The notes under the pieces were generated by a model that was not told where the DNA came from, did no database searches, and saw only the letters and a list, made by a program, of their open reading frames with translations. This document shows, in pieces, positions 42,554 to 51,497 of a stretch of 64,000 nucleotides of DNA. This stretch comes from Gramella sp. KN1008 (lineage in GTDB: Bacteria > Bacteroidota > Bacteroidia > Flavobacteriales > Flavobacteriaceae), in NCBI RefSeq assembly GCF_004332155.1, contig NZ_SJDV01000003.1:1-64000 (forward strand), given 5' to 3'. A program made the position numbers and the translations under genes. The first letter of the stretch is position 1. The number at the start of each line of letters is the position of its first letter.

Positions 42554-44163
42554 GATTTCTTCCTCTCTTCGTAGAGCTGGATATAGTAATTGTCAAGTTC
42601 TTCGGAGTCTTTGTACTTTTTCCGAAGTTCGGTTAATTTTTGCTTTAATTCTTTTACCACATCCTGGTACTCAGGCTCGTTATATACATTGTTCAGTTCA
42701 TGCTCATCCTTCTCTCTGTCGTAGAGTTCCCAGTAATCCCTGTCATGATAGAAATGAATTAATTTATATTCCCTGGTGGCTATTCCATAATGCCTTTTTA
42801 CGGCATGCTCTCCCGGGTATTCATAATAATGATAATATACGGCATCCCGGTCCCATTTTTCCTTTTCTCCTTTTAAAAGCGGAACCAGACTCTTTCCCTG
42901 CATGTCCTCAGGAGCCGCAACCCCGGCAACCTCCAGAAATGTTTGCGCGAAATCGAGATTTTGAACCATCTCATCTTCGGTAGTTCCTGGCGTGATCTTA
43001 TTAGGCCATTTGATAAGCAAAGGTGTTTTAAAGGATTCGTTATACATAAAACGCTTGTCGAACCAGCCGTGTTCTCCAAGGTAAAAGCCCTGGTCTGAAG
43101 TATAGACAACTATAGTATTTTGGTCAAGATCATTTTCTTTAAGATAGTCGAGCACCCGGCCAACATTTTCATCAACCCCTGCAATAGTCCCGAGATAATC
43201 CTGCATATATCTCTGATATTTCCAGACCATAAGAGTTGAATCGTTCATGGTAGGATAGGTCTTTGCGAATTCAATATCTATAGGCCCGTAAATAGCTTCC
43301 CAGCTGGCTTTTTGTTCCGGGGTCATTCGCTTTGTTCTGTCTATAAGCCTTCTTTCGCTTATTCCAAGTTCATCTATTGTTTCTTTTTTGATCTTATTGT
43401 CATAGGAAAGAAGCATATGATCCAGAATGTTCATTTCAGCTGTCTTTGCTGCTATCCCACGATTCTCATAATTATCAAAAAGGGTTTCGGGGAGCGGGAA
43501 TTCCTTTTTGGTAAATTCCCTGTAATGTCTTTCTGCCGGTAACCAGGCGCGATGCGGTGCTTTATGCAGGTACATCAGTAAGAATGGTTTATTTTCTTCC
43601 CGTCTGTTCTCAAGCCAATCGATCGTAAGATCTGTAATGATATCTGTTACATAACCTGTTACGATTGTGTCACCATTATTGGTTAAGAATTTGGGGTTAT
43701 AGTAGCTTCCCTGTCCAGGAAGGATCTTGAATTCATCAAATCCTTTCGGATTATTCCCAAAATGAAGTTTCCCGAACATAGCGGTTTGATAACCGGCTTT
43801 TTGAAGGAGTTGAGGAAACGTTACATTGGTGGTATCGAACGGATGAATATTATCGATCTTTCCATTGATATGCGTATGCTTTCCTGTCAGGATAGTAGCT
43901 CTTGAGGGGGCACAGATGGAATTGGTCACACTGGCATTCGTAAATAATATACCTTCATCAGCAATTCTGTCTATGTTGGGAGTTTTTATAAGCTTATCAC
44001 TATATGCACTGATGGCCTGGTAGGCATGATCATCGGCCATCATGAATACTATATTTGGTCTTTGTGGTTCTTGAGAAATATATGTGTTATTGGTACTTTT
44101 ACAGGAAATGAAAGCGAGAATTGAAAGATAAACAAGAATTGAAACGGGCTTAAAAGCGTACAT
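42550..44163 (-). CDS. Lipoprotein sulfatase (S1 family)
   Basis: The 537-residue protein has a lipoprotein signal (Cys21), metal ligands MADDH (Asp44, Asp45) and the sulfatase signature CAPSR at 84-88, where Cys84 would be converted to formylglycine. C-terminal metal-site elements (YTSDQGFYLGEHGWFDKRFMYNESF) are intact. It should remove sulfate from a polysaccharide or glycan outside the cytoplasm, as in marine flavobacteria. No polysaccharide-utilisation susC/susD pair is adjacent. Confidence 0.9.
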   Translation of the reverse strand: MYAFKPVSILVYLSILAFISCKSTNNTYISQEPQRPNIVFMMADDHAYQAISAYSDKLIKTPNIDRIADEGILFTNASVTNSICAPSRATILTGKHTHINGKIDNIHPFDTTNVTFPQLLQKAGYQTAMFGKLHFGNNPKGFDEFKILPGQGSYYNPKFLTNNGDTIVTGYVTDIITDLTIDWLENRREENKPFLLMYLHKAPHRAWLPAERHYREFTKKEFPLPETLFDNYENRGIAAKTAEMNILDHMLLSYDNKIKKETIDELGISERRLIDRTKRMTPEQKASWEAIYGPIDIEFAKTYPTMNDSTLMVWKYQRYMQDYLGTIAGVDENVGRVLDYLKENDLDQNTIVVYTSDQGFYLGEHGWFDKRFMYNESFKTPLLIKWPNKITPGTTEDEMVQNLDFAQTFLEVAGVAAPEDMQGKSLVPLLKGEKEKWDRDAVYYHYYEYPGEHAVKRHYGIATREYKLIHFYHDRDYWELYDREKDEHELNNVYNEPEYQDVVKELKQKLTELRKKYKDSEELDNYYIQLYEERKKS

Positions 44164-44228
44164 TGCTAAAAAAATTAAATAAGATCTTCTAATATATATA
44201 AAAAACGTAAAAAGTACTGTTATTCGGC

Positions 44229-45056
44229 ATGAAAAAAACTACCCTACTAAGTTTTGTAATTATGTTAAGCTTAAGTACTGTGGCACAGGTAAACCTGATG
44301 ACCTACAACATTAAATATGCAAATGAAAATGATGGTGAGAACAGTTGGTCTAAGCGAAAGGATTTTATCACCAGCCAGTTGAAGTTCTATGAACCGGATA
44401 TTCTTGGAGTTCAGGAGGCTGTTCTTAGTCAGCTCGATCATTTTACTTCAGAATTAGATGGGTATGACTATTTAGGTACCGGTCGTGATGGTGGGGAAAA
44501 TGGTGAGTTTAGTGCCATTCTTTACAAAACCGATAAATTCGAGGTATTAATATCAGGTACCTTCTGGCTCGCCAAAGACGTGACCAAACCATCAAAGGGA
44601 TGGGACGCGGCCTTCCCGCGTATTTGTACCTATGCTTTATTTGAGGACCAAGGCTCGGGTAAAAAATTCTGGGTTTTTAATACGCATTTTGATCACCGGG
44701 GAAAGAAGGCCCGACTGGAAAGTGCAAAACTGATCCTGACCAAAATGGAAGAGATCAATACGGCCGGTCTCCCGGCTATCCTTATGGGTGACCTTAATCT
44801 GGAGTCTAATACCAAAGCAATTAGGTTGATAACCGATGAGTTAAGAGACTCCCGGAAGATTGCAAAAAAGGTAGCATTTGGCTCTGAAGGGACTTTCAAT
44901 GGCTATAAATTCCATGAGCCGGTAACCCGAAGGATCGATTATATTTTCGTAAACTATAAAGTTGAAGTGCTTAAATATGGGGTGCTTACCGATTCAAAAG
45001 ATCAGAAATATCCATCTGATCATTTCCCTGTCCTGATCATGGCCGAACTAAAATAG
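44229..45056 (+). CDS. Exported endonuclease/exonuclease/phosphatase-family hydrolase
   Basis: The 275-residue protein has a signal peptide (to about Ala19), then the EEP motifs: MTYNIKYANEN, DILGVQEAV (metal Glu), FNTHFDHRG, LMGDLNLES (Asp, Asn), RRIDYIF and SDHFPVLI. This family cleaves phosphodiesters, with sugar/lipid phosphatases and nucleases as members. Exported form suggests a nutrient-scavenging role. It ends 37 bases into the DUF2809 gene on the other strand. Confidence 0.85.
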   Translation: MKKTTLLSFVIMLSLSTVAQVNLMTYNIKYANENDGENSWSKRKDFITSQLKFYEPDILGVQEAVLSQLDHFTSELDGYDYLGTGRDGGENGEFSAILYKTDKFEVLISGTFWLAKDVTKPSKGWDAAFPRICTYALFEDQGSGKKFWVFNTHFDHRGKKARLESAKLILTKMEEINTAGLPAILMGDLNLESNTKAIRLITDELRDSRKIAKKVAFGSEGTFNGYKFHEPVTRRIDYIFVNYKVEVLKYGVLTDSKDQKYPSDHFPVLIMAELK

Positions 45057-45421
45057 AATTCCAGACCTCCCGTAAATAGTATTCCGAGGCTGTAAGCCAG
45101 CAGATCCCAGGCTGAAAAACTACTTCCAAGTATTATCATTACAGGTTCCGGCGGCTGATACTGCATTATTTTCACGATATTGATGATCTGGAAGAATTCC
45201 ACGGCGAAGGAAAATATCAGAACGCTCAGCAATCCCTTTATTACTGAAATATTAGATATTGCCATTAAGAAACAATAGATCAAAATAACTACAAGGAAAT
45301 CTCCTCCATAAGGCCTGATAAAGTTATCGCTTACAAATTTTGCTATCAGGATTTCAATGATCAGGAGAATTACAAATCCCAGAAAGTAATTAAGCCGGTT
45401 ATTTCGATGAATTCTTTTCAT
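45020..45421 (-). CDS. DUF2809 membrane protein
   Basis: The 133-residue protein has four membrane helices and the family-typical FIRPYGGDFLVVILIYCFL and FSAWDLLAYSLGILF. DUF2809 is VanZ-like in layout, with unknown function. The stop overlaps the convergent EEP gene. Confidence 0.75.
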   Translation of the reverse strand: MKRIHRNNRLNYFLGFVILLIIEILIAKFVSDNFIRPYGGDFLVVILIYCFLMAISNISVIKGLLSVLIFSFAVEFFQIINIVKIMQYQPPEPVMIILGSSFSAWDLLAYSLGILFTGGLEFYFSSAMIRTGK

Positions 45422-45475
45422 GGTAGAAATGGAAAAGTATAATTTTTGTGATTTCTGAACCCAATATTTATGTAT

Positions 45476-46198
45476 CTATTTTTGAACATTTTTACCATAC
45501 TTCTCCAGGCACTGGTCCAGTGGACTACCTTGTTGATGGATGCATTCGCAAAAATGATTGCATGCTACAGCATCACTACTATCTGGACATTGAGCCTGGC
45601 AATCTGAAATATGATTACGAGGCATCAGGGCTTTTAAATTTACCAGGACGATAATAGAAACTGTTATTGCCAGCATTAAAAAAATTCCGCCGAAAAATTT
45701 AAAAGGAAATTTTCGGGAATTTCTATTAGGCTCTGGCAGTATCTGTCTGATCGTGGATCTTTTAAAAGGTAAAACGAATTTCCACCGATGATAATCCCAG
45801 CAGATCAGGTAGAGATTTGCCATTACCATTAATGGAGAGGTAAGTATGGACCCGTCAAATCTTACGGCTAGCGAAAGAATGCAGATATTCAGGATGATGG
45901 GGAAATATATAAGCGCGCCGAGCAGAGCTGTTCGGGGGATCAACAATAAAACACCTGCTAACATTTGAAGGATTCCAATAAAAGTATAATAATAGCCCGT
46001 ATGGAATAAGGCTTCTAAATAATGCCCCATGGGATGATTATCAGACAGACTGGTGAAACGCTCCCCGTTGACTTTTACAAAGCCGGCAAATATAAACGCA
46101 TATGCAAGGGCTATTCTGAGAAATATTGTAAAGTAACCTACCCAGCGGTTACTTCTTATATTCGCGTGGAAGATGTCAAATCTGGTAGAGATATTCAT
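45476..46198 (-). CDS. DoxX-family membrane protein with cysteine-rich tail
   Basis: The 240-residue protein has about four DoxX-type helices (FLRIALAYAFIFAGFVKV, YTFIGILQMLAGVLLLI, LLGALIYFPIILNICILSLAV) and a further helix near 185. The last 40 residues carry seven cysteines (DCQAQC, ACNHFCEC, QC), uncommon for the family. The tail may bind a metal or form disulfides. Function uncertain. Confidence 0.7.
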   Translation of the reverse strand: MNISTRFDIFHANIRSNRWVGYFTIFLRIALAYAFIFAGFVKVNGERFTSLSDNHPMGHYLEALFHTGYYYTFIGILQMLAGVLLLIPRTALLGALIYFPIILNICILSLAVRFDGSILTSPLMVMANLYLICWDYHRWKFVLPFKRSTIRQILPEPNRNSRKFPFKFFGGIFLMLAITVSIIVLVNLKALMPRNHISDCQAQCPDSSDAVACNHFCECIHQQGSPLDQCLEKYGKNVQK

Positions 46199-46234
46199 AG
46201 GTAATGGAATGGGTTATTCTGTTTTTTTTGATAT

Positions 46235-47017
46235 TCATTTTTCTCGCTGAGCTGTAAGAACGTCTAAAGACCGGATCTCTTTTTTGTATTGCGAGGGCAA
46301 TAGCAATTCTTTAAGGAGCCAGTCAATTTTTATACTTCGGCTTAATTTATAGAGACCCAGCAAAGGTTTTAAGAGCGATCTTCTCCTCAAGCATAGAATC
46401 TTTTTAACCTGAATTGGAACGATAAGGCGCTGGGTCTCCAGCAACAATTGGTTCCTTAATGGTCCAAGGTGTTTGCGGTATTGAGCAAACAGGTCTTTAG
46501 AGAGGTCACCGTAAATTAGATGTTGTTCCATGTGAAGACTGCGCATCTTTTCAAAATCTTCAAAATTAACAGGAAGGCCAGGGATCTGCATCCCTTTGCC
46601 GACCTTATAAAAAACATCATATACTTCCCGCTTTTCGGCCGTGGTGAGTTTGCGTTCCAGTACCTCGTATGACCTGATAGAATAATCGATAAGCATGTAT
46701 AATACATCCCTGTAAGCCCAGTCGGGTATATTTTTCCCGCGCTTATTCTCAACCGAAGAATGGATGTGATTTATCCTTTCAATGGCTTCATTAGCCGATT
46801 GCTTATCAGAAAAAACGATCGTTCTTGCGTAGGATACGGTAGAGAATAGCCGTCCTAACGGATCCTCAGGAAGCTTACCGGTAAAGTAGAGCCAGTCAAC
46901 GGCTTTGTTAAGCGCGAATTCTGCCGAAGCCCCGGCAAAGATGAACAGGATTGTATCGCTGTTACCCCAAATATGGCGAACGATGGATTTCTCTTCTACA
47001 AACATTTCCGTACTCAT
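46235..47017 (-). CDS. MpaB-like oxygenase family protein (DUF2236)
   Basis: The 260-residue protein has GNSDTILFIFAGASAEFALNKAVDW, DPLGRLFSTVSYARTIVFSDK, AIERINHIHSSVENKRG, YRDVLYMLIDYSIRSYE, matching the DUF2236/MpaB family, heme-dependent oxygenase-like enzymes. The His in NHIHSSV is a likely heme ligand. Physiological substrate unknown. Confidence 0.8.
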   Translation of the reverse strand: MSTEMFVEEKSIVRHIWGNSDTILFIFAGASAEFALNKAVDWLYFTGKLPEDPLGRLFSTVSYARTIVFSDKQSANEAIERINHIHSSVENKRGKNIPDWAYRDVLYMLIDYSIRSYEVLERKLTTAEKREVYDVFYKVGKGMQIPGLPVNFEDFEKMRSLHMEQHLIYGDLSKDLFAQYRKHLGPLRNQLLLETQRLIVPIQVKKILCLRRRSLLKPLLGLYKLSRSIKIDWLLKELLLPSQYKKEIRSLDVLTAQREK

Positions 47018-47038
47018 GATCCTTCCTTTGAAGATGTA

Positions 47039-48421
47039 TTAATTTTCTTTTGTAAAAACTCTTGCTCCGGAGCCTCTTTTAAAGGTCATCTGGTTTTCCT
47101 TTTCATTAAACTCAATACTCATACCCTGACTTGCAAGTTTGAATTTATTGTTTGATACCGCTTCTAAAGGAAGCGCTTCTTTTCCATTCATTTGTAGGAA
47201 AAGGGTTTTTTCCTTCCGGCTAACTGTAAAATTTACAGGGGCTCCCTCCCGTGTATATAGTCCCACATACTTATCAAGAACATCGGTACTCAGGTCCAAA
47301 GTTTTAAATGTTGGTATCTCAAAAGGCTGATTAAAGTAAATCGTGGCAACGACTTCAATAATTTTCTTAATAGGATATACTTTTGCATTGGCTACATAAG
47401 CAATTGCCAGTTTCTCTTCAGGTTGATAAGCCAGCCAGGATCCAAAACCGTCAATACCACCTGTATGTCCAAAATATATTCTATCTCCGAAGATAAAGGT
47501 CTCCATACCCATTCCGTAACCTTCCTTCTGTATGGTCTTCATGTGGCTAAGACTTTCCTGAGATACAAGTTTATGATTGAATAGTGCCTGAATAAATCTG
47601 GCCATGTCATCCGGTGTTGAAACAAGAGATCCCGAACCAAAAAGTATACTCCAGTGGGTAGCTGGGACCTGTCTCCAGTTATCAAACCGCATATAAGAAT
47701 AGCTCTCATTTTTATCAGGATCTGTAACTCCGGAGGCAACATAAGAATTCTCTAACCCAACTTTTTCGATAATTCGTTCCATGAGATTTTCTTCATAAGA
47801 TTTGTCCGTTACTTTTTCCAGCAGGTAACCTAAAACAAAATAACCTGAATTACTGTATGAAAATTTAGTGCCGGGTTCAAAATCAGATTCCGCTTTGGAT
47901 ATGATATTCAACATTTCTTCTTTTGATATTGATGCGGTTCTCTCGGGCCTGAGCTTTGGGTCTGCTGTGATATCATGAATTCCACTCGTATGAGATAAAA
48001 TGTCCCTTATGCTTATCTTATCAGAATTGGGGATTTGGGGAACATACTTATCCAGTTTGTCTGCAAGTTTTAAACTTCCTTCTTCGATAAGCTGAAATAT
48101 CATGACAGCGGTGAACATCTTCGTAACCGATCCTACCCGAAATTTTGTTGTGGAATTTAAAGGTGAACTTTTATCTTCCTTTATCTCACTATATCCAATT
48201 GTTCTTGTATAGAGAACCTTGTCATTTTTAGCCAGAGTGAGGCTTCCCATTGCTTTATTATTCTTATCTAGCTGATCAAAAAAGAGATCTAATTTATCCT
48301 GATGAGGCGTTTGGGAATATCCGTATAAAGACAGGACAAGGCTAAGATAAATGACAAAGCATTTAATATTAAAAAGCTTCAGAAATCTGCTTGGTTGTTT
48401 GTTTGTGATTTGATTTTTCAT
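47039..48421 (-). CDS. Serine beta-lactamase/class C-like hydrolase
   Basis: The frame is open from 48532, but the ATG at 48421 (MKNQITNKQ) precedes the natural signal peptide and gives 460 residues. Catalytic motifs: Ser98-x-x-Lys101 in SVTK, Tyr189-Ser-Asn191, and HTGG. Class C beta-lactamases, DD-peptidases and esterases share these. A C-terminal beta domain (about 360-460) of a type common in Bacteroidetes hydrolases follows. Periplasmic. True activity cannot be decided. Confidence 0.8.
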   Translation of the reverse strand: MKNQITNKQPSRFLKLFNIKCFVIYLSLVLSLYGYSQTPHQDKLDLFFDQLDKNNKAMGSLTLAKNDKVLYTRTIGYSEIKEDKSSPLNSTTKFRVGSVTKMFTAVMIFQLIEEGSLKLADKLDKYVPQIPNSDKISIRDILSHTSGIHDITADPKLRPERTASISKEEMLNIISKAESDFEPGTKFSYSNSGYFVLGYLLEKVTDKSYEENLMERIIEKVGLENSYVASGVTDPDKNESYSYMRFDNWRQVPATHWSILFGSGSLVSTPDDMARFIQALFNHKLVSQESLSHMKTIQKEGYGMGMETFIFGDRIYFGHTGGIDGFGSWLAYQPEEKLAIAYVANAKVYPIKKIIEVVATIYFNQPFEIPTFKTLDLSTDVLDKYVGLYTREGAPVNFTVSRKEKTLFLQMNGKEALPLEAVSNNKFKLASQGMSIEFNEKENQMTFKRGSGARVFTKEN

Positions 48422-48491
48422 ATTGATTGATTTAATGAGGTTTTGGTTAATATGTTTTCTATTGTCTTTTTTTGATGAAGCTTTTTCGTGT

Positions 48492-48785
48492 TTAGTTATG
48501 TAATAATATTTCCGGGTAATATCCTTCAGCAATAGCTCCTACAGCCAGCGTAACCCATATAATCAGGATAGCCAGTGCAGCTTTTAAATAGTAAGAGATG
48601 CTAAACCCAAACAGGTCTTTCAGAATTCTATTGACCGGTGGAAAATATATGACTGATAGTACTACATAGGTAACCCCCAGTCCCGGATCATTTCCCCGCA
48701 AAAGATTCATTATACCTACAACCAATACAAATACTCCAAATAGCCAGCCCACGATTATTGAAAGTTTCAAATTATATATCATCAT
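48492..48785 (-). CDS. Small membrane protein
   Basis: The 97-residue protein has about three membrane helices (IIVGWLFGVFVLVVGIM, LGVTYVVLSVIYFPP, LAILIIWVTLAVGAIAEG). No family assigned. It is 8 bases downstream of the larger membrane protein and part of the same operon. Confidence 0.6.
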   Translation of the reverse strand: MMIYNLKLSIIVGWLFGVFVLVVGIMNLLRGNDPGLGVTYVVLSVIYFPPVNRILKDLFGFSISYYLKAALAILIIWVTLAVGAIAEGYYPEILLHN

Positions 48786-48793
48786 CTTGAATT

Positions 48794-50038
48794 TTACTGG
48801 AAGTTGAAGATTAAAGGAAACAGAAATATAACTACGAGAATCCAGGCAAAATATACCGGATAATACATGACAATAGATCGCCCCACCTTAGGAATATTCC
48901 TTTTGGTCCTGGTGCACTGAAAGAGCCTGAAAGCGACTATAAAAAGATGGATTAAAATCAGGATATTTCCTCCCAGAACGGCCAGGCGGTTTGGAGTAAA
49001 TCCCCATTCTGAGATCCTGAAGATGATCGCTGAAAGAGCTATAGCATTCACAATTATGGTCACTAGGGAAAGGGGTAAAAGTATATACCTGTTCGATCTC
49101 AGTCGGTCTTCTTTCCAGGCTTCCGCAACCGAGAAAAAGATAAGCGCCATTACTCCTATAAGCAGGATATTGAAAATTATCAGAAAATCCCTGTCTGTAT
49201 AAGGATCTTTTCCTAAATAGAGGATAGCACTAAGGTAAATAACTAGCATTACCAGCACTATTGGGCTGAAAATTTTAGCGATCACCGGTGAAACTTTATT
49301 TACCAGCAAGGGATTGGTCTGTACTAAAAGGCATGCAATGATCGGTATGGCAGGTAAAGCAAAAATCACCAGGTACCTGAAATAGAATTCAACGATATCA
49401 AGATCTAACAGTTCAAAAAGACCAACTGTAATTACTGTAAGGATAATTCCAGCCAATACTAGCATGGCACACATTACCAGCAATTCTCCGTTAAAGCTCA
49501 AAAACCGAAGTTGTTTAATGTAGTTATTGAATTCGCTTCCTGTAAAGGAGATTCCCAGGACGAGCCATAAGAGGAGAGGTAAATGTAGACATGCCAGGAA
49601 TAGGGTATCACTTTCAGGATTATCTGGAAGCAGGTTGATGTAAACCAGACTTAAAGCTGTAATGCTGCTGAGGACTATCATCTTAGTGGTTGATAATCTA
49701 TTTTTCCAAGCGAAGAAAAAGCTCAAAAAAGGAAATACGAGAAAACCAATATTTCTGGGATAAAAGAAGTCTTCATGAATTCCCAGAATATCTGGTAGTT
49801 TAGCCAGAATGCCTGCAATTACAGATGCCAAGAGAACAAATTTCAATTCTTTATTAGTCCCCCAGGCAATATCAGGAGAATCGTAATTCAGGCGTTCATG
49901 CCAGAATTGAACGATCGGTCGGTCCCTGAATTCGTTGTAAACAGACATAAAATTCTGTTTGAACTCAGCTTTGTTCTTTCTATAAAGTCTTTCCAGTTCT
50001 GCCGGACTGTTAAGTCCTGAAATTATTGAATCGCGCAT
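48794..50038 (-). CDS. DUF4153-like multi-pass membrane protein
   Basis: The 414-residue protein has a soluble N-terminus (about 1-60) and roughly ten membrane helices, ending with NRLAVLGGNILILIHLFIVAFRL. The layout resembles DUF4153 proteins, which are common in Bacteroidetes with winged-helix regulators. No function is known. It is in an operon with its 94-residue and 97-residue neighbours. Confidence 0.55.
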   Translation of the reverse strand: MRDSIISGLNSPAELERLYRKNKAEFKQNFMSVYNEFRDRPIVQFWHERLNYDSPDIAWGTNKELKFVLLASVIAGILAKLPDILGIHEDFFYPRNIGFLVFPFLSFFFAWKNRLSTTKMIVLSSITALSLVYINLLPDNPESDTLFLACLHLPLLLWLVLGISFTGSEFNNYIKQLRFLSFNGELLVMCAMLVLAGIILTVITVGLFELLDLDIVEFYFRYLVIFALPAIPIIACLLVQTNPLLVNKVSPVIAKIFSPIVLVMLVIYLSAILYLGKDPYTDRDFLIIFNILLIGVMALIFFSVAEAWKEDRLRSNRYILLPLSLVTIIVNAIALSAIIFRISEWGFTPNRLAVLGGNILILIHLFIVAFRLFQCTRTKRNIPKVGRSIVMYYPVYFAWILVVIFLFPLIFNFQ

Positions 50039-50073
50039 GGGAATAGTTTAAAATTTTATCAAAATGAATGGGA

Positions 50074-50358
50074 TCAGCTTCCCGCAAAATAGGATCCAAA
50101 CACCCCAACAGCCAGCTCGGCCCAGATGAGGAAAAATATCAGAAGAATAGCCCCGATAGCGACCAGCTTGTTTGTGGAAGAGGAAAACTTCCGGAGGCTG
50201 AATTCAATGGCCATTCCCGTACCAAAAAGTAGTACTCCCATAATAATAAAATCCAATAGTTTCCAATCTATATCGCTCGAGAATTGCATGGCGATCAATG
50301 GGATTGATAATAGAACCCCAACAACGATTAGAACTGTAATAAGTCTTTTTGTCTTCAT
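50074..50358 (-). CDS. Small membrane protein, first gene of the regulated operon
   Basis: The 94-residue protein has three membrane helices (LITVLIVVGVLLSIPLIAM, LLDFIIMGVLLFGTGMAI, LVAIGAILLIFFLIWAELAVGV). It follows the palindrome at 50395, from which its operon is probably controlled. Confidence 0.65.
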   Translation of the reverse strand: MKTKRLITVLIVVGVLLSIPLIAMQFSSDIDWKLLDFIIMGVLLFGTGMAIEFSLRKFSSSTNKLVAIGAILLIFFLIWAELAVGVFGSYFAGS

Positions 50359-50394
50359 GATTTAAAATTTAATTGATTAGTAACGCATGTTAAG

Positions 50395-50413
50395 TACTTT
50401 GAATTTCAAAGTA
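50395..50413. promoter_or_regulatory. Perfect 19-base palindrome, probable operator
   Basis: TACTTTGAATTTCAAAGTA is a perfect palindrome 37 bases before the start of the 94-residue membrane protein gene. The same motif with A-rich centre lies at 51395-51413 before the operon with the winged-helix regulator. Both are likely bound by that regulator. Confidence 0.6.
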
Positions 50414-50428
50414 AGTTGATAAAAAATT

Positions 50429-50749
50429 TTATTTGTCAGTATTGTCAATATTTATGTCCTTGTTCAATAGTTTTTCCAGGGCATCCAGATGTGCCTGGAA
50501 TGCTTTTCTTCCATTTTGGGTTGCCAGGTAACGTGTGTTTGGTTTTCTATCGATAAAGGATTTCTCCACCTTTATATATTTCTGTTTTTCGAGAGCTTTG
50601 GTATGGCTGGCGATATTCCCATCGGTCACACCCAATAATTCTTTCAGTGTTTTAAAATCGGCATATTCATTCACCATCAGTACACTCATAATTCCAAGGC
50701 GAACCCTATGATCAAAAGCCTTATTTATATTGCTTATTATATTTTTCAT
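50429..50749 (-). CDS. Winged-helix transcriptional regulator
   Basis: The 106-residue protein is an ArsR/MarR-style winged helix (VRLGIMSVLMVNEYADFKTLKELLGVTDGNIASHTKALEKQKYIKVEKSF) with a beta wing and a C-terminal helix. This type is common beside membrane proteins in Bacteroidetes. Starts directly at the end of the upstream gene (ATG at 50749). It probably binds the two palindromes. Confidence 0.85.
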   Translation of the reverse strand: MKNIISNINKAFDHRVRLGIMSVLMVNEYADFKTLKELLGVTDGNIASHTKALEKQKYIKVEKSFIDRKPNTRYLATQNGRKAFQAHLDALEKLLNKDINIDNTDK

Positions 50750-51387
50750 TAAGTACTTTTTCGGTCATACTTATTGTACATCCATATGCCATAAATTATA
50801 TGGAAGACTCCAAAACCGATCGCCCAGAAATAGATCCCGTAGCCCAGAAACTGGGTGGCGATTAGTCCCAGAATGAGGTTTGCATATCCAAGACCTTTAA
50901 GGTCTCCAAAGGTATATTTGCTTCCGTGGATCAATGCCAGACCATAAAATATAAGCATGCAGGGAGCGATAAGTCCAATAAGTCCATATTGTAACAGTAC
51001 TAGGCAAAAGACACCGCCCGCTATGAGAGGAGCAAAGAAGTTTATGACCAATCTCCTGCTGGTATTGTCCCATATCTTCTGGCCATTTCTTTTGGCTTTT
51101 CTGGTAGTAAGAAAAACAGCGGTTCCAATGGCCAGAATAAGCACAGAGATAGCCGTGAATAATAGCTGAGAGATAACCTCAGAATTGAGATCACTGGTAA
51201 AATCCGACTTATAATCCTGGTAAACCAGCCCGTTGCCTGCAAGGATGGTTTTGGCAACAATCGCACCTATGATCGCATAGCACCCGGCAAAGACTCCCGC
51301 GAGACCACTAAGTGAAATGAAACGGGAGGAGCGGTTCATCATTTGCTTGATCTCGCTTATATCCCGAAGATACTTTTCGTTTTCCAT
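50749..51387 (-). CDS. Multi-pass membrane protein
   Basis: The 212-residue protein has six or so membrane helices (LSGLAGVFAGCYAIIGAIV, LLFTAISVLILAIGTAVFL, FFAPLIAGGVFCLVLLQYG). It overlaps the regulator start by one base, so they are co-transcribed. Often a partner in winged-helix regulated pairs. Function unknown. Confidence 0.65.
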   Translation of the reverse strand: MENEKYLRDISEIKQMMNRSSRFISLSGLAGVFAGCYAIIGAIVAKTILAGNGLVYQDYKSDFTSDLNSEVISQLLFTAISVLILAIGTAVFLTTRKAKRNGQKIWDNTSRRLVINFFAPLIAGGVFCLVLLQYGLIGLIAPCMLIFYGLALIHGSKYTFGDLKGLGYANLILGLIATQFLGYGIYFWAIGFGVFHIIYGIWMYNKYDRKST

Positions 51388-51394
51388 TTTAAAG

Positions 51395-51413
51395 TACTTT
51401 GAAAAACAAAGTA
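51395..51413. promoter_or_regulatory. Palindromic operator, second copy
   Basis: TACTTTGAAAAACAAAGTA, with 7-base arms TACTTTG/CAAAGTA, 8 bases before the start at 51387. The arm matches the copy at 50395. Confidence 0.6.
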
Positions 51414-51450
51414 AATGTATTTAAATGAATTAACAAAAAAATTATTCCAT

Positions 51451-51475
51451 AAAAAAAGCCCCGATTAGGAGGCTT
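51451..51475 (-). terminator. kdsA terminator
   Basis: AAGCCTCCTAATCGGGGCTT on the minus strand, a hairpin with a run of T's after it, 22 bases after the kdsA stop. Confidence 0.75.
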
Positions 51476-51497
51476 CTTCGATTTTATGATTTTTCGA

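Noticed and set aside
48422..48532. Earlier in-frame start of the serine hydrolase
   Set aside because: It would place 37 charged residues before the signal peptide; the ATG at 48421 puts the signal at the N-terminus.
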